In this document: positions 42,084-50,509 of the stretch, piece after piece
Numbering within the stretch: position 1 is the first letter of the stretch
Layout: the number at the start of each line of letters is the position of its first letter
Source: SpSt-1165 sp964391725
GTDB lineage: Bacteria; Chloroflexota; Anaerolineae; Anaerolineales; Anaerolineaceae
NCBI GenBank assembly: GCA_964391725.1
Contig: CAYMNB010000010.1
Coordinates: 6,930-70,929, forward strand
Direction of reading: 5' to 3'
Length of the DNA: 64,000 nt
Notes under the pieces: generated by a model
Seen by the model: only the letters and a program-made list of their open reading frames with translations
What the model was told of the DNA's origin: nothing
Database searches by the model: none
Program-made: the position numbers and the translations under genes

Positions 42084-43199
42084 ATGCAAGTGCCATTTCT
42101 AGATCTCAACGCCCAATATCGCTCCATCAAAACTGAAGTAGACGCTGCTATTCAAACTGTGCTTGATACAAGTGCCTTCATTCTGGGTCCGGCTGTTACC
42201 GAGTTTGAAAATCATTTCGCGCAATTCATCGGTGTCAATCATGCCGTTGGCGTTGATAGCGGCACACAGGCGATAGAACTGGCCTTGCGGGCAGCTGATC
42301 TTCAGCCCGGTGATGAGGTAATCGCACCAGCCAACACCTTCATTGCATCAGTGCTGCCTGTCAGCCGATTGGGGGCAAAACCGGTTTTTGTTGAGATCAA
42401 CCCGCAAACATACAATCTTGATATCAACCGCTTGGAATCTGCCATCACACCCAAAACACGTGTGATTCTACCGGTCCACCTCTACGGGCAGCCGGTGACA
42501 GAAATGGAACGGATTCTTGAGATCGCCAACAATCATCATCTGGTGGTCATTGAAGATGCTGCCCAGGCACATGGCGCTTTATACAAAGGAAAACGCGTCG
42601 GCAGTTTTGGCAAAGCAGCTGCCTTTAGCTTTTATCCTGGAAAGAATCTTGGCGCTTATGGCGATGGCGGCATGGTCGTCACCAATGATGATGATGTTGC
42701 AGAAAAGATCCGCCAGTTGAGAAACTATGGGCAAACCAAAAAATACCATCATGAAGAACTGGGCTTTAACCACCGTCTTGATTCCATCCAGGCGGCGGTG
42801 TTGGACATCAAATTAAAATACCTGGACCAATGGAACGAAGCCCGCCGGAAGCATGCCGAACAGTATATTCAAAAACTGGGGGATATCGAGGAAGTTATCT
42901 TACCGACCATACCCGCTGAAGTTGAGCCTGTCTGGCATATCTTTGCAATCCGGGCGAAATACCGTGATGCATTGCAAGCATACCTGCAAGAATATGGCGT
43001 TTCCACTGGCATCCACTATCCCATTCCCATCCATCTTCAAAAATCCTATCGAAATCTGGAATATGAAAACGGCGACTTCCCGCTGACTGAAACAATCGCC
43101 GAAGAATTACTGTCGCTGCCCATGTATGCAGAACTTTCGGATGAACAAATTGATTTCGTCTGCGAAAAAATCCAACAATTTTACGCTGAACATAATTAG
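42084..43199 (+). CDS. DegT/DnrJ/EryC1 sugar aminotransferase (WbpE-like)
   Basis: This 371-residue PLP enzyme transfers an amino group to a keto sugar nucleotide. It starts QVPFLDLNAQYRSIK, has GVDSGTQAIELALRAADLQPGDEVI, VIEDAAQAHGA and the PLP lysine in FSFYPGKNLGAYGDGGMV, all diagnostic. The C-terminal block GIHYPIPIHLQKSY and LPMYAELSDEQIDFV is also standard. AAGGA lies 9 bases before ATG 42084; the longer reading from 42039 has an untypical N-terminus. It follows the oxidoreductase gene by 56 bp. A 3-amino sugar product is inferred from the neighbour. Confidence 0.9.
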   Translation: MQVPFLDLNAQYRSIKTEVDAAIQTVLDTSAFILGPAVTEFENHFAQFIGVNHAVGVDSGTQAIELALRAADLQPGDEVIAPANTFIASVLPVSRLGAKPVFVEINPQTYNLDINRLESAITPKTRVILPVHLYGQPVTEMERILEIANNHHLVVIEDAAQAHGALYKGKRVGSFGKAAAFSFYPGKNLGAYGDGGMVVTNDDDVAEKIRQLRNYGQTKKYHHEELGFNHRLDSIQAAVLDIKLKYLDQWNEARRKHAEQYIQKLGDIEEVILPTIPAEVEPVWHIFAIRAKYRDALQAYLQEYGVSTGIHYPIPIHLQKSYRNLEYENGDFPLTETIAEELLSLPMYAELSDEQIDFVCEKIQQFYAEHN

Positions 43200-43214
43200 A
43201 ACAGGAGAAGTAAT

Positions 43215-44495
43215 ATGCAACTGGTAGATTATCTAAACATCCTCAATAGGCGGAAGGGCATCATTTTTGTGACACTGATTATTGCCCTCTCCATCATTGC
43301 CATTGGCATTACCCAAATTCCACCACAATACACAGCCACCGCCACCATGCGCATACTAACCGCCAGGGCTGGCGGCGTAGATTATGTAGAATACGACATC
43401 GAGTATGCCAAACGGTTGATCGGAACGTATGTGGAAATTGCCAATAGCGATCTGGTTTTGGAACAACTTGCGAAGGATGTATCTCCCCTTCCCACCATCG
43501 ATGTTACCGTGATAGAAGACACCGAGTTGTTCACCATCAGCGCCACCGATACCGACCCGGAAGTAGCCAAATTCGCTGCCAATAAACTCGCGGAAATATT
43601 GATACTTCAAAGCCGTGAAATTTATGGCAGTGAAACCAACATCTTGCTATTAGAACCTGCCAAACAACCAACCGAACCTTCTTCTGCTAGCCCGGTTGTG
43701 GTACTTGCGCTTGGGCTTGTTTTGGGGCTTGTCGTAGGGATCACCCTGGCGTTTATTTTCGAGAATCTCGACACACGCATTTACACGCCGAATGAAATGC
43801 GCCTGGCAGCGAAGCTACCGCTCATTGGTGATATTGGGAATAGTTCCTCTGACCATGACATCTTAATCAATGACCACATCATGGGAGAAGCATTCCGCCG
43901 GCTGCGAACCAACGTGTTTGCACCCAGCCAGCACCAGGAATACCGTTCCTTCCTCATCACCAGCCCCGTGCCTGATGACGGACGCTCTACCATCACCGCC
44001 AACCTGGCAATCATCACCGGCCAATCAGGGCGGAGAGTGATAGTTGTTGATGCTGATTTGCGCAACCCAATGCAGCACAAAATCTTCAAGGTTGACAATG
44101 AGGTTGGTCTGAACGATGTATTAATAGCCGGCACACCTGTTGAAGATGCCATTCAATCAACTGCCTATCAAAACGTCGATATCTTACCAAGTGGTGCCGC
44201 CCCTCTGAACCCCGAAGCATTGGATTCAACAGAGATGAAAAGTGTTATCAGCCATCTCAGCAATAAATATGACGCTGTTCTCATCGACGCCCATTCTTCC
44301 TTCTCCGTGACTGACCCTGCGGTCATCGCCCCGAAGGTTGACAGTGTGCTACTGGTTCTACGATATGGTTGGGATCGCAAGGAAGTATTGCAAGCGACCC
44401 TGAACCATCTCGAACTGGTGAACGCCAACATCGTCGGTATCATCGCCAACCGCACCCAGCTGGGCGTAAATTACCGGCTGCGCCGACGCGCCTGA
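43215..44495 (+). CDS. Wzz/BY-kinase-like polysaccharide co-polymerase with altered Walker A
   Basis: This 426-residue protein has the chain-length regulator layout: cytoplasmic start, a first membrane helix (about 17-37), an extracytoplasmic domain, a second helix (about 158-183), then a P-loop ATPase of the bacterial tyrosine kinase type. MGEAFRRLRTNV is the usual lead-in. Walker A reads SPVPDDGRSTITANLA; the Lys of GKST is Arg. Walker A' is VIVVDADLRNP, and Walker B is AVLIDAHSS. There is no Tyr-rich tail, only one Tyr near the end. It probably controls polymer length; phosphotransfer is uncertain. GGAG precedes the ATG, 15 bp after the aminotransferase. Confidence 0.84.
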   Translation: MQLVDYLNILNRRKGIIFVTLIIALSIIAIGITQIPPQYTATATMRILTARAGGVDYVEYDIEYAKRLIGTYVEIANSDLVLEQLAKDVSPLPTIDVTVIEDTELFTISATDTDPEVAKFAANKLAEILILQSREIYGSETNILLLEPAKQPTEPSSASPVVVLALGLVLGLVVGITLAFIFENLDTRIYTPNEMRLAAKLPLIGDIGNSSSDHDILINDHIMGEAFRRLRTNVFAPSQHQEYRSFLITSPVPDDGRSTITANLAIITGQSGRRVIVVDADLRNPMQHKIFKVDNEVGLNDVLIAGTPVEDAIQSTAYQNVDILPSGAAPLNPEALDSTEMKSVISHLSNKYDAVLIDAHSSFSVTDPAVIAPKVDSVLLVLRYGWDRKEVLQATLNHLELVNANIVGIIANRTQLGVNYRLRRRA

Positions 44496-44510
44496 TCACT
44501 GTAATACTTT

Positions 44511-44539
44511 CCTGGTCAGGAGAAAAATTCCTGACCAGG
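44511..44539 (+). other. Hairpin between the Wzz-like and ligase-like genes
   Basis: Perfect 11-bp stem CCTGGTCAGGA / TCCTGACCAGG with a 7-base loop. Not followed by T, so a processing or stability element is more likely than a terminator. Confidence 0.55.
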
Positions 44540-44565
44540 AACCTGAAACCAGAGAAGAGAGCGTT

Positions 44566-46071
44566 ATGCAATTCTCATACTGGAAGAATCAAAACTTTTA
44601 TATTCTTAGCATTACCGCGATTGCTGCCGTTGCTGTCGGTGTAGCAAGCCTTTTGCTGCCGCCTCAGATGATCATAATCGCCGCGGTTGGCATTATCGGC
44701 GCGGGCATTGTGTTGAATTACCCTGAGTTCGGCTTCCTGGCGATCCTGGTGTTTCTTTCCTCTGTGCTAAGCGAGGAATCCATACCAACTGTGCAGGCTG
44801 GCCCCGTCCAGGTCTATATCACAGATGTGATTATGTTGTTTTTACTGGTGATAATGCTTGTACGCCTGTTGGTAGACCCGAATTTCAAACTTGAATTCTC
44901 TCCCATGTCTATCCCCCTGTTTGTTTTTTGGGGCTTTGCGCTGCTTTCAACCATCTTGGGCATCCTATCTGATAATGTAATCATTGGGCGCGGCTTGCAT
45001 GAAATGCGCATCGTTTCCTATTATTTGCTTTTCTTCCTGTTCATCCATTTGATCAGAGAAAAGAAACAACTGGAACGGACCTTGGATTGGCTGTTTCTGT
45101 TAGCCACCATTACTGCCGCTGCCACGCTGGCGCAATACATCCTGGGAGACTCCTTCGTCTTCCTGGAAGGCCGAGTCGAACCATTCTCACCGGAAAACCG
45201 GGCAATGGCAAATGTTATCCGTGTAACAGACAATCCTGGTGAGGGGTTGATCACCACAGCCTTTATCGTGCTGACCATCCGATTATTTCTCTCTCAATTA
45301 AAATTCAAAAACTTATACCAACTAATTCAGTGGGGATTACTCGGTGGCGCTATGTTAATCGGTTTCAACCGCACCCATTGGGCAGTTGCCGCCATTTCAC
45401 TTGTGATCACCTTCTTTATGACCAACCTGGAACAGCGCAAGAAGATCCTCACCTGGAGCCTTTACCTGCTCTGGTTATTGCCCATCATCATTCTCCCGGG
45501 TCTAATTATGCCAGACAGCCCCTATGGACAATTGATTCAGGCTGCCTTCACCAGGTTCACCAGCCTTTTCACCACGCAATCGTATGTCGATCCAACGGAA
45601 TCTACTATCGTTTGGCGTAACTTTGAATACCTGTACGGGATCCCTCAATTACTAAATCATCCCTTCTTCGGGCTGGGTATGGGGGCATTATACCGGCCGT
45701 TTATCAGCAGTATCGATGGTTATGGAAACATGGGGCCCCATTATACCCACAATGGCCATCTTTGGATTGCTATGAAAGGCGGCCTGCTTGCCTGGTTGGC
45801 ATTAATGGCCTTCTTAATTATTTTTATCGTACAAGGCTTGAAGAAATGGCGGCAGGTAACCGATCCCAGCATGCAGAGTTTGGCATTAGGTTTCTCTTTG
45901 GTGGGTTTTTCAGTGATCATTGCATCCATTTTGCACCCGATTATCATCACCCTTTTCTGGACACCGTTGCTGGGTATAATATTCGCCATCAATCATGTCA
46001 TCTTTAAGCTGTATATTGAGGAAGCAGAAACCCCGCAGCCAGAAGCATTATCAACTGGTTACCAAACCTGA
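44566..46071 (+). CDS. O-antigen polymerase/ligase (Wzy/WaaL-like) membrane protein
   Basis: This 501-residue integral membrane protein has about 12 helices and the O-antigen ligase/polymerase core (PF04932): a long periplasmic loop near residues 310-400 containing FEYLYGIPQLLNHPFFGLGMGALY and the HNGHLWIAMKGGLLAWLAL segment, where His and Gly are typical of the family. Such proteins polymerise or ligate lipid-linked repeat units outside the membrane. The gene follows the co-polymerase gene after a hairpin and ends in a terminator. Polymerase versus ligase cannot be separated here; the context with flippase and co-polymerase favours a Wzy-type polymerase. Confidence 0.86.
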   Translation: MQFSYWKNQNFYILSITAIAAVAVGVASLLLPPQMIIIAAVGIIGAGIVLNYPEFGFLAILVFLSSVLSEESIPTVQAGPVQVYITDVIMLFLLVIMLVRLLVDPNFKLEFSPMSIPLFVFWGFALLSTILGILSDNVIIGRGLHEMRIVSYYLLFFLFIHLIREKKQLERTLDWLFLLATITAAATLAQYILGDSFVFLEGRVEPFSPENRAMANVIRVTDNPGEGLITTAFIVLTIRLFLSQLKFKNLYQLIQWGLLGGAMLIGFNRTHWAVAAISLVITFFMTNLEQRKKILTWSLYLLWLLPIIILPGLIMPDSPYGQLIQAAFTRFTSLFTTQSYVDPTESTIVWRNFEYLYGIPQLLNHPFFGLGMGALYRPFISSIDGYGNMGPHYTHNGHLWIAMKGGLLAWLALMAFLIIFIVQGLKKWRQVTDPSMQSLALGFSLVGFSVIIASILHPIIITLFWTPLLGIIFAINHVIFKLYIEEAETPQPEALSTGYQT

Positions 46072-46095
46072 TTTCCAACAGCGAATATCAAAAAC

Positions 46096-46137
46096 AACAA
46101 CCTGGATAGTTTAGTAGAATTCAGGTTGTTTTATTTA
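46096..46137 (+). terminator. Terminator of the plus-strand polysaccharide operon
   Basis: AACAACCTG pairs with CAGGTTGTT across a 17-base loop, followed by TTATTT. It lies 25 bases past the ligase-like stop. Confidence 0.65.
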
Positions 46138-46195
46138 AAACAAGTGATGCTACAATACAGATAGTATAAAAAAACCTTGGCTTCAGGAGAGGTAC

Positions 46196-47713
46196 ATGTC
46201 TGAAGGTTCTGCGAACCAAATGACCAAACGCTACCAGGTAATCAAAAAATTGGGTGAAGGCGGCATGGCAACAGTTTTCCATGCTTTTGACCATGTCCTG
46301 GAACGAGATGTTGCTATCAAGGTCATCAAAGTGGCCAGTGATAGTACCTCCAGCAATGAACACATTATCAAAAGATTTGAACGCGAAGTTAAAACACTCG
46401 CGAAATTGACTCACCCGAATATCGTACATATCCATGATTTTGGGCGCTTTCAAGAAAAACCTTATCTGATCATGGAGTATCTACCAGGCGGAACCCTCGA
46501 AGACTATCTCGGCAGACAAATCCCTTACCCAAAAGCGTCGCAACTGCTGCTGCCCATCGCTGAAGCGCTTCATTATGCCCACCGGCAGAACATACTCCAT
46601 CGTGATGTAAAACCCGCCAACATCCTTTTTAATGCGGAAAACCACCCATTCCTGACCGATTTCGGCATCGCCAAAATCCTTAGCACAGACAGCACTCTCC
46701 CATCGACCAACCTGACCCAGAGTGGTATGGGCATTGGCACCCCTGAATATATGGCGCCCGAGCAATGGCACGGCCAGTTTTCGCAACAATCAGACATTTA
46801 CTCCCTCGGTATCATTTTCTACGAATTGGTGACAGGACACAAACCATTTGAAGCTGACACCCCCGCCGCCATTCTGATGAGACAAATGATGGAAGACCCT
46901 CCACATCCTGCAGAATTTGTGGAAAACCTTCCTCCCTCGGTGGCGAGTTTCATGCTGAAAATTCTCGAAAGAGATGTGGAATTTCGTTTTTCGACCATGG
47001 AAGAGGTAGTTAGCGAGTTACGAAACTTTGCCAGTGAAACCCTTGTGGCAACACCGCCCTACAAGACCCAGTCAGCAGAGGTTGACAACACAAAGGAAGC
47101 AAATAAAGCAACAGAAACCTTAAAAGGGAATTCCGAAACGGCGGAATATCCTACCAAAGAGAGCAAGACGCCAACCACCGTTGCAAAGGTTGCCAAAGGC
47201 TTTGGGAACGTGTTCCAACAAGTTTTAATCTCTCTGGTGATCATTGGCATTGTACTGACGATCATCCTGGTCATCGGCGCTGTGTATGTGTTTGGGCTTT
47301 TCAGCAGGCAAGCCATTCAAACAGCTTTCTATGAGGATGTGTATCGCGAAGAGACCTACCGCATCACGCAAGAGAAATTAAACCAGGATATTGATGAACA
47401 GTTAATGCCTTTCTTTGAAGATTTTGCCGATGATATCGACGCCAACCTGGTTTATCCAGACACCCTTGAACTCATTCTGTATCGAAATGAAGAGATTTAC
47501 TATCTGACCACTTTTATTTCTCTACGGAATGGCTACATAGTTTTTTCAGTGGACTCGTTGAATGGAAGATCGTTACCGTTCGTTCGTGGTGTCTTATCAG
47601 CCCAGTTGAATCGGGGCATGAAAAATGTGCTTGACGAAAAAGATATTTATGTCAACCAGATCATTGTGACCGATGATGCGATTGACTACGGTGTTACGCC
47701 TCGCAACCCTTAA
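46196..47713 (+). CDS. Membrane-anchored Ser/Thr protein kinase (PknB type)
   Basis: This 505-residue receptor-like kinase has all Hanks motifs: LGEGGMATVFHAF (P-loop), VAIKVIK (Lys), HRDVKPANIL (catalytic loop), DFGIAK and GTPEYMAPEQ. The kinase ends near residue 275. A Thr/Lys-rich linker follows, then one membrane helix (about 340-370). The outer part is a domain of about 130 residues with YRITQEKLNQDI, IVFSVDSLNGRSLPFV and VNQIIVTDDAIDYGV. It is not PASTA. Its pattern resembles the lipoprotein domain at 6700-7281, suggesting a shared ligand-binding fold. GGAGAGG precedes the ATG. The stop overlaps the carrier gene's stop. Confidence 0.92.
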   Translation: MSEGSANQMTKRYQVIKKLGEGGMATVFHAFDHVLERDVAIKVIKVASDSTSSNEHIIKRFEREVKTLAKLTHPNIVHIHDFGRFQEKPYLIMEYLPGGTLEDYLGRQIPYPKASQLLLPIAEALHYAHRQNILHRDVKPANILFNAENHPFLTDFGIAKILSTDSTLPSTNLTQSGMGIGTPEYMAPEQWHGQFSQQSDIYSLGIIFYELVTGHKPFEADTPAAILMRQMMEDPPHPAEFVENLPPSVASFMLKILERDVEFRFSTMEEVVSELRNFASETLVATPPYKTQSAEVDNTKEANKATETLKGNSETAEYPTKESKTPTTVAKVAKGFGNVFQQVLISLVIIGIVLTIILVIGAVYVFGLFSRQAIQTAFYEDVYREETYRITQEKLNQDIDEQLMPFFEDFADDIDANLVYPDTLELILYRNEEIYYLTTFISLRNGYIVFSVDSLNGRSLPFVRGVLSAQLNRGMKNVLDEKDIYVNQIIVTDDAIDYGVTPRNP

Positions 47714-48621
47714 TTTGTCAAAAGCCAGATCAGTGGTGTCAAGGTCAGAGGGCTTAAAACCGTTCCAACAGTGATCGCTGCGGTAACAAATTCCGGGTTG
47801 GTGTCATACTCAGTCGCCAACACCGTGGCGGTCACCGCACCGGGCATACCAGCCTGAAGAATGATGACCTGCTGTACCAGACCAGTCATGCCAGCGAGGG
47901 AGGACAGCCCCAGCATAATCAACGGCCCTGCCACCAACCGCGCACTGGTGCAGATGAACAAGGCGCGGATATTTTCCCGCAAGTTGGCTTTCTGTAAGTG
48001 CATGCCCAACAAAACCAACATGGTAGGGATGGCGGCATCTGCCATCAGGTCCACCGCCCTGCCAACCGGCAAGGGTAGTGACCAGCCAGTAAAATACATT
48101 ATCACTGCCAGAAGGACGCCATATAGCATTGGAAGTTTCACCAAACTCAGCAGGGAAGTTTTGATATCGGCTTTGCCCAAAGAAGCAACAATTACTCCAG
48201 CGCTGTAAGACATGATGACGGTGATAATCGTCACTACCGTACCATAAGCCAATCCTTCTTCTCCAAACACGAACAGAGTCACCGGTATGCCCATGTTGCC
48301 GGTGTTCAGCAGCATAGCCGGCAGCACCATCGCCATAGTCATCTCGCGGTTGTATCCCAAAGCTTTGCCAATCAGGAAAACGAGCAGTGCCACCAAGAGC
48401 ATGGTGGCAATCGTGATGGCGGCCATTCGCAACAGAGGGATTTCAGGAGTTATGTAACGTTGAATCAAGGTGAATACAAGCGCCGGGCTGAAAATGTAAA
48501 ATAAAACCTTGGAAACATGGCGTGCTTCCAAATCAGACTTCCATGCAAGCACATAACCGGCTGCAGCTGCCAAAAATATCGGCAGGAGGTTCTCAAAAAA
48601 TATATTCAGGATATCAAGCAT
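47710..48621 (-). CDS. AEC-family (auxin efflux carrier-like) transporter
   Basis: This 303-residue membrane protein has ten predicted helices in two halves, and the family start MLDILNIFFENLLPIFLAAAAGYVLAWK. GNMGIPVTLFVFGEEGLAYGTVV and the closing ILQAGMPGAVTATVLATEYDTNPEFVTAAITVGTVLS are highly typical of PF03547 carriers. Members export or import organic anions such as malate or malonate. Substrate is unknown. It is convergent with the kinase gene with a 4-base overlap of the stops, and its promoter region is shared with the divergent ABC-F gene. Confidence 0.9.
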   Translation of the reverse strand: MLDILNIFFENLLPIFLAAAAGYVLAWKSDLEARHVSKVLFYIFSPALVFTLIQRYITPEIPLLRMAAITIATMLLVALLVFLIGKALGYNREMTMAMVLPAMLLNTGNMGIPVTLFVFGEEGLAYGTVVTIITVIMSYSAGVIVASLGKADIKTSLLSLVKLPMLYGVLLAVIMYFTGWSLPLPVGRAVDLMADAAIPTMLVLLGMHLQKANLRENIRALFICTSARLVAGPLIMLGLSSLAGMTGLVQQVIILQAGMPGAVTATVLATEYDTNPEFVTAAITVGTVLSPLTLTPLIWLLTN

Positions 48622-48728
48622 TGCACACTCTTTCTACATTGTATCGATATAACCGCTGTGATGCACCTTGCGACGCGCCGCAGTCATTATAAACGAAAGA
48701 AAAATGCTTTCTTGCCAAAACCTTGTGA

Positions 48729-48856
48729 TATAATGCAACAAAATTCATAGTGAAAAAATGAAAATGACAGACATTCAGTAATCCAACAACAGCATTGTAT
48801 TACCTCTCTCGCGAAAGAGAGCTGCTTTTCTTGTTCTTGTTTTACTGGAGTCACAC
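48729..48856 (+). promoter_or_regulatory. Promoter and leader of the ABC-F gene with a 7-codon uORF
   Basis: A consensus TATAAT at 48729-48734 would start a 116-base leader. The leader holds a short open frame MKMTDIQ-stop (48758-48781) and a 6-bp hairpin CTCTCT / AGAGAG (48804-48821) followed by a T-rich stretch. This resembles ribosome-mediated attenuators of antibiotic-resistance ABC-F genes. The uORF lacks a ribosome site and the stem is weak. Confidence 0.35.
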
Positions 48857-50506
48857 ATGTTATCTGTCAATCGCATCACCAAAACCTACAACCTTGATCT
48901 TGTGTTGGATCAAGTTACTTTCTCAATCAAACCTCACGAGCGGGTTGGTTTGATCGGTGTCAATGGATCGGGAAAATCAACCATCATGCGCATCTTGATA
49001 GGTGAGGAAACCGCAGACAGTGGTACTCATCAACTCAGCCCCTATGATTTAACCGTAGGGTACCTATCCCAGGGGCTGGAAATCCCCGAATCACTATCCA
49101 TCGGTGCCTATTTGTCTTCGCTTGCTGCCACCACAGAAGATATCGAGGGTAAATTCCAGCGAATAAGCACCGCTCTGTCAAACGAGCCGGACGACCTTAT
49201 CCTGCAAAAAGAATATGATCATTTGCTGACCCAACTATCTGCTTCTGTGAGTGCTCAATCCTCGGTGGCTGAGATACTGCCTGTTTTCGGATTGGATGCC
49301 TTTGACGCTGATACGCCGACCGCGCACCTGAGCGGCGGCCAAAAAACCCGCCTGATCCTGGCTGGCATCTTAATGGCCAATCCTCAGCTTTTGCTGCTGG
49401 ATGAACCCACCAATCACCTTGACATCAGCATGCTGGAATGGCTGGAAAACTGGCTGAATCGATATCAGGGCGCGGCTTTGATCGTTTCGCATGACCGCAC
49501 ATTTCTTAACAACACCGTCAATGCCATCCTGCGCATCGATACCCGCTCCCACCAGATAAAACGCTACGAAGGCAACTACACCACCTATCTTGAGCAGCGC
49601 CTCAATGAACAGGAACGTGAATGGCAGAGTTACCAGAACCAGCAGGAAGAGATCGCCCGTTTGACAGCCAGCGCAGCCCAGGTACGCTCGAAAGCGACCT
49701 TCCGAAAAGGAGGAAAGTCCGATGTCAAAGCCGGTACGGATGGATTCACCGCTGGTTTCTTCAAGAACCGCGCATTGGAAACCATACGACGGGCAAAATC
49801 TATCGAGAAACGCGTCGACCGCCTGATGACGGGTGAAGATCACTTCGACAAACCCAAACCTGATTGGGAAATGAAGATTGATTTCAGCGAAATTCCAGAA
49901 AGCGGCCGCGATGTGTTGGTCCTTGAGAATCTCGTCATTGGTTATCAACAACCCCTTTTGGATGAAATCAACCTGATCCTCCGTTATGGACAGCGCTGCG
50001 TACTGACAGGTGAGAATGGCAGCGGAAAAACCACCCTCATCAAGACTGTCCTTGGTCAAATGCCTGCGCTGAAAGGCGGCGTTCGCCTGGGAAGCAATGT
50101 AAAAGTCGGTTATATGGCGCAGGAGCAGGAAAACCTGCCACCAGAACTCAATCCTTACGAAACAATGTACCGTCTGGGCCTCATGAATGAAACCCAGACC
50201 CGTTACCATCTGGCAAAATTCCTGTTCAAAGGAGATGAGGTTTTTATTCCCAACCAAAACCTTTCCTATGGAGAACGGGCGCGACTGACGCTTGCCTGTC
50301 TGGTAGCCGATGGCTGTAATTTTTTGCTGCTGGATGAGCCCATCAACCATCTGGATATCCCCTCACGCACACAGTTTGAACAAGCACTCTCCGCCTTTCA
50401 AGGCACCATCCTGGCAGTCATCCATGACCGCTTCTTTATAGAACGGTTTGCCACCGAAATATGGCAGGTGGAAAATCACCGCATCAATCAAATAATAGTG
50501 GCGTAA
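48857..50506 (+). CDS. ABC-F family ATPase (ribosome-associated)
   Basis: This 549-residue protein has two fused ABC ATPase domains and no membrane segment. The first has GVNGSGKST, LSGGQKTRL and LLLLDEPTNHLD; the second has GENGSGKTT, LSYGERARL and LLLDEPINHLD. Between them is the charged P-site-tRNA-interacting linker (about residues 240-310). ABC-F proteins act on ribosomes in translation control or antibiotic protection. A linker of ordinary length and the lack of a clear extended resistance loop prevent a choice. GGAG precedes the ATG. It converges on copA. Confidence 0.9.
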   Translation: MLSVNRITKTYNLDLVLDQVTFSIKPHERVGLIGVNGSGKSTIMRILIGEETADSGTHQLSPYDLTVGYLSQGLEIPESLSIGAYLSSLAATTEDIEGKFQRISTALSNEPDDLILQKEYDHLLTQLSASVSAQSSVAEILPVFGLDAFDADTPTAHLSGGQKTRLILAGILMANPQLLLLDEPTNHLDISMLEWLENWLNRYQGAALIVSHDRTFLNNTVNAILRIDTRSHQIKRYEGNYTTYLEQRLNEQEREWQSYQNQQEEIARLTASAAQVRSKATFRKGGKSDVKAGTDGFTAGFFKNRALETIRRAKSIEKRVDRLMTGEDHFDKPKPDWEMKIDFSEIPESGRDVLVLENLVIGYQQPLLDEINLILRYGQRCVLTGENGSGKTTLIKTVLGQMPALKGGVRLGSNVKVGYMAQEQENLPPELNPYETMYRLGLMNETQTRYHLAKFLFKGDEVFIPNQNLSYGERARLTLACLVADGCNFLLLDEPINHLDIPSRTQFEQALSAFQGTILAVIHDRFFIERFATEIWQVENHRINQIIVA

Positions 50507-50509
50507 AAC

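Noticed and set aside
49370..50350. A 326-codon minus-strand ORF
   Set aside because: Antisense shadow of the ABC-F gene, whose ATPase motifs are unmistakable.
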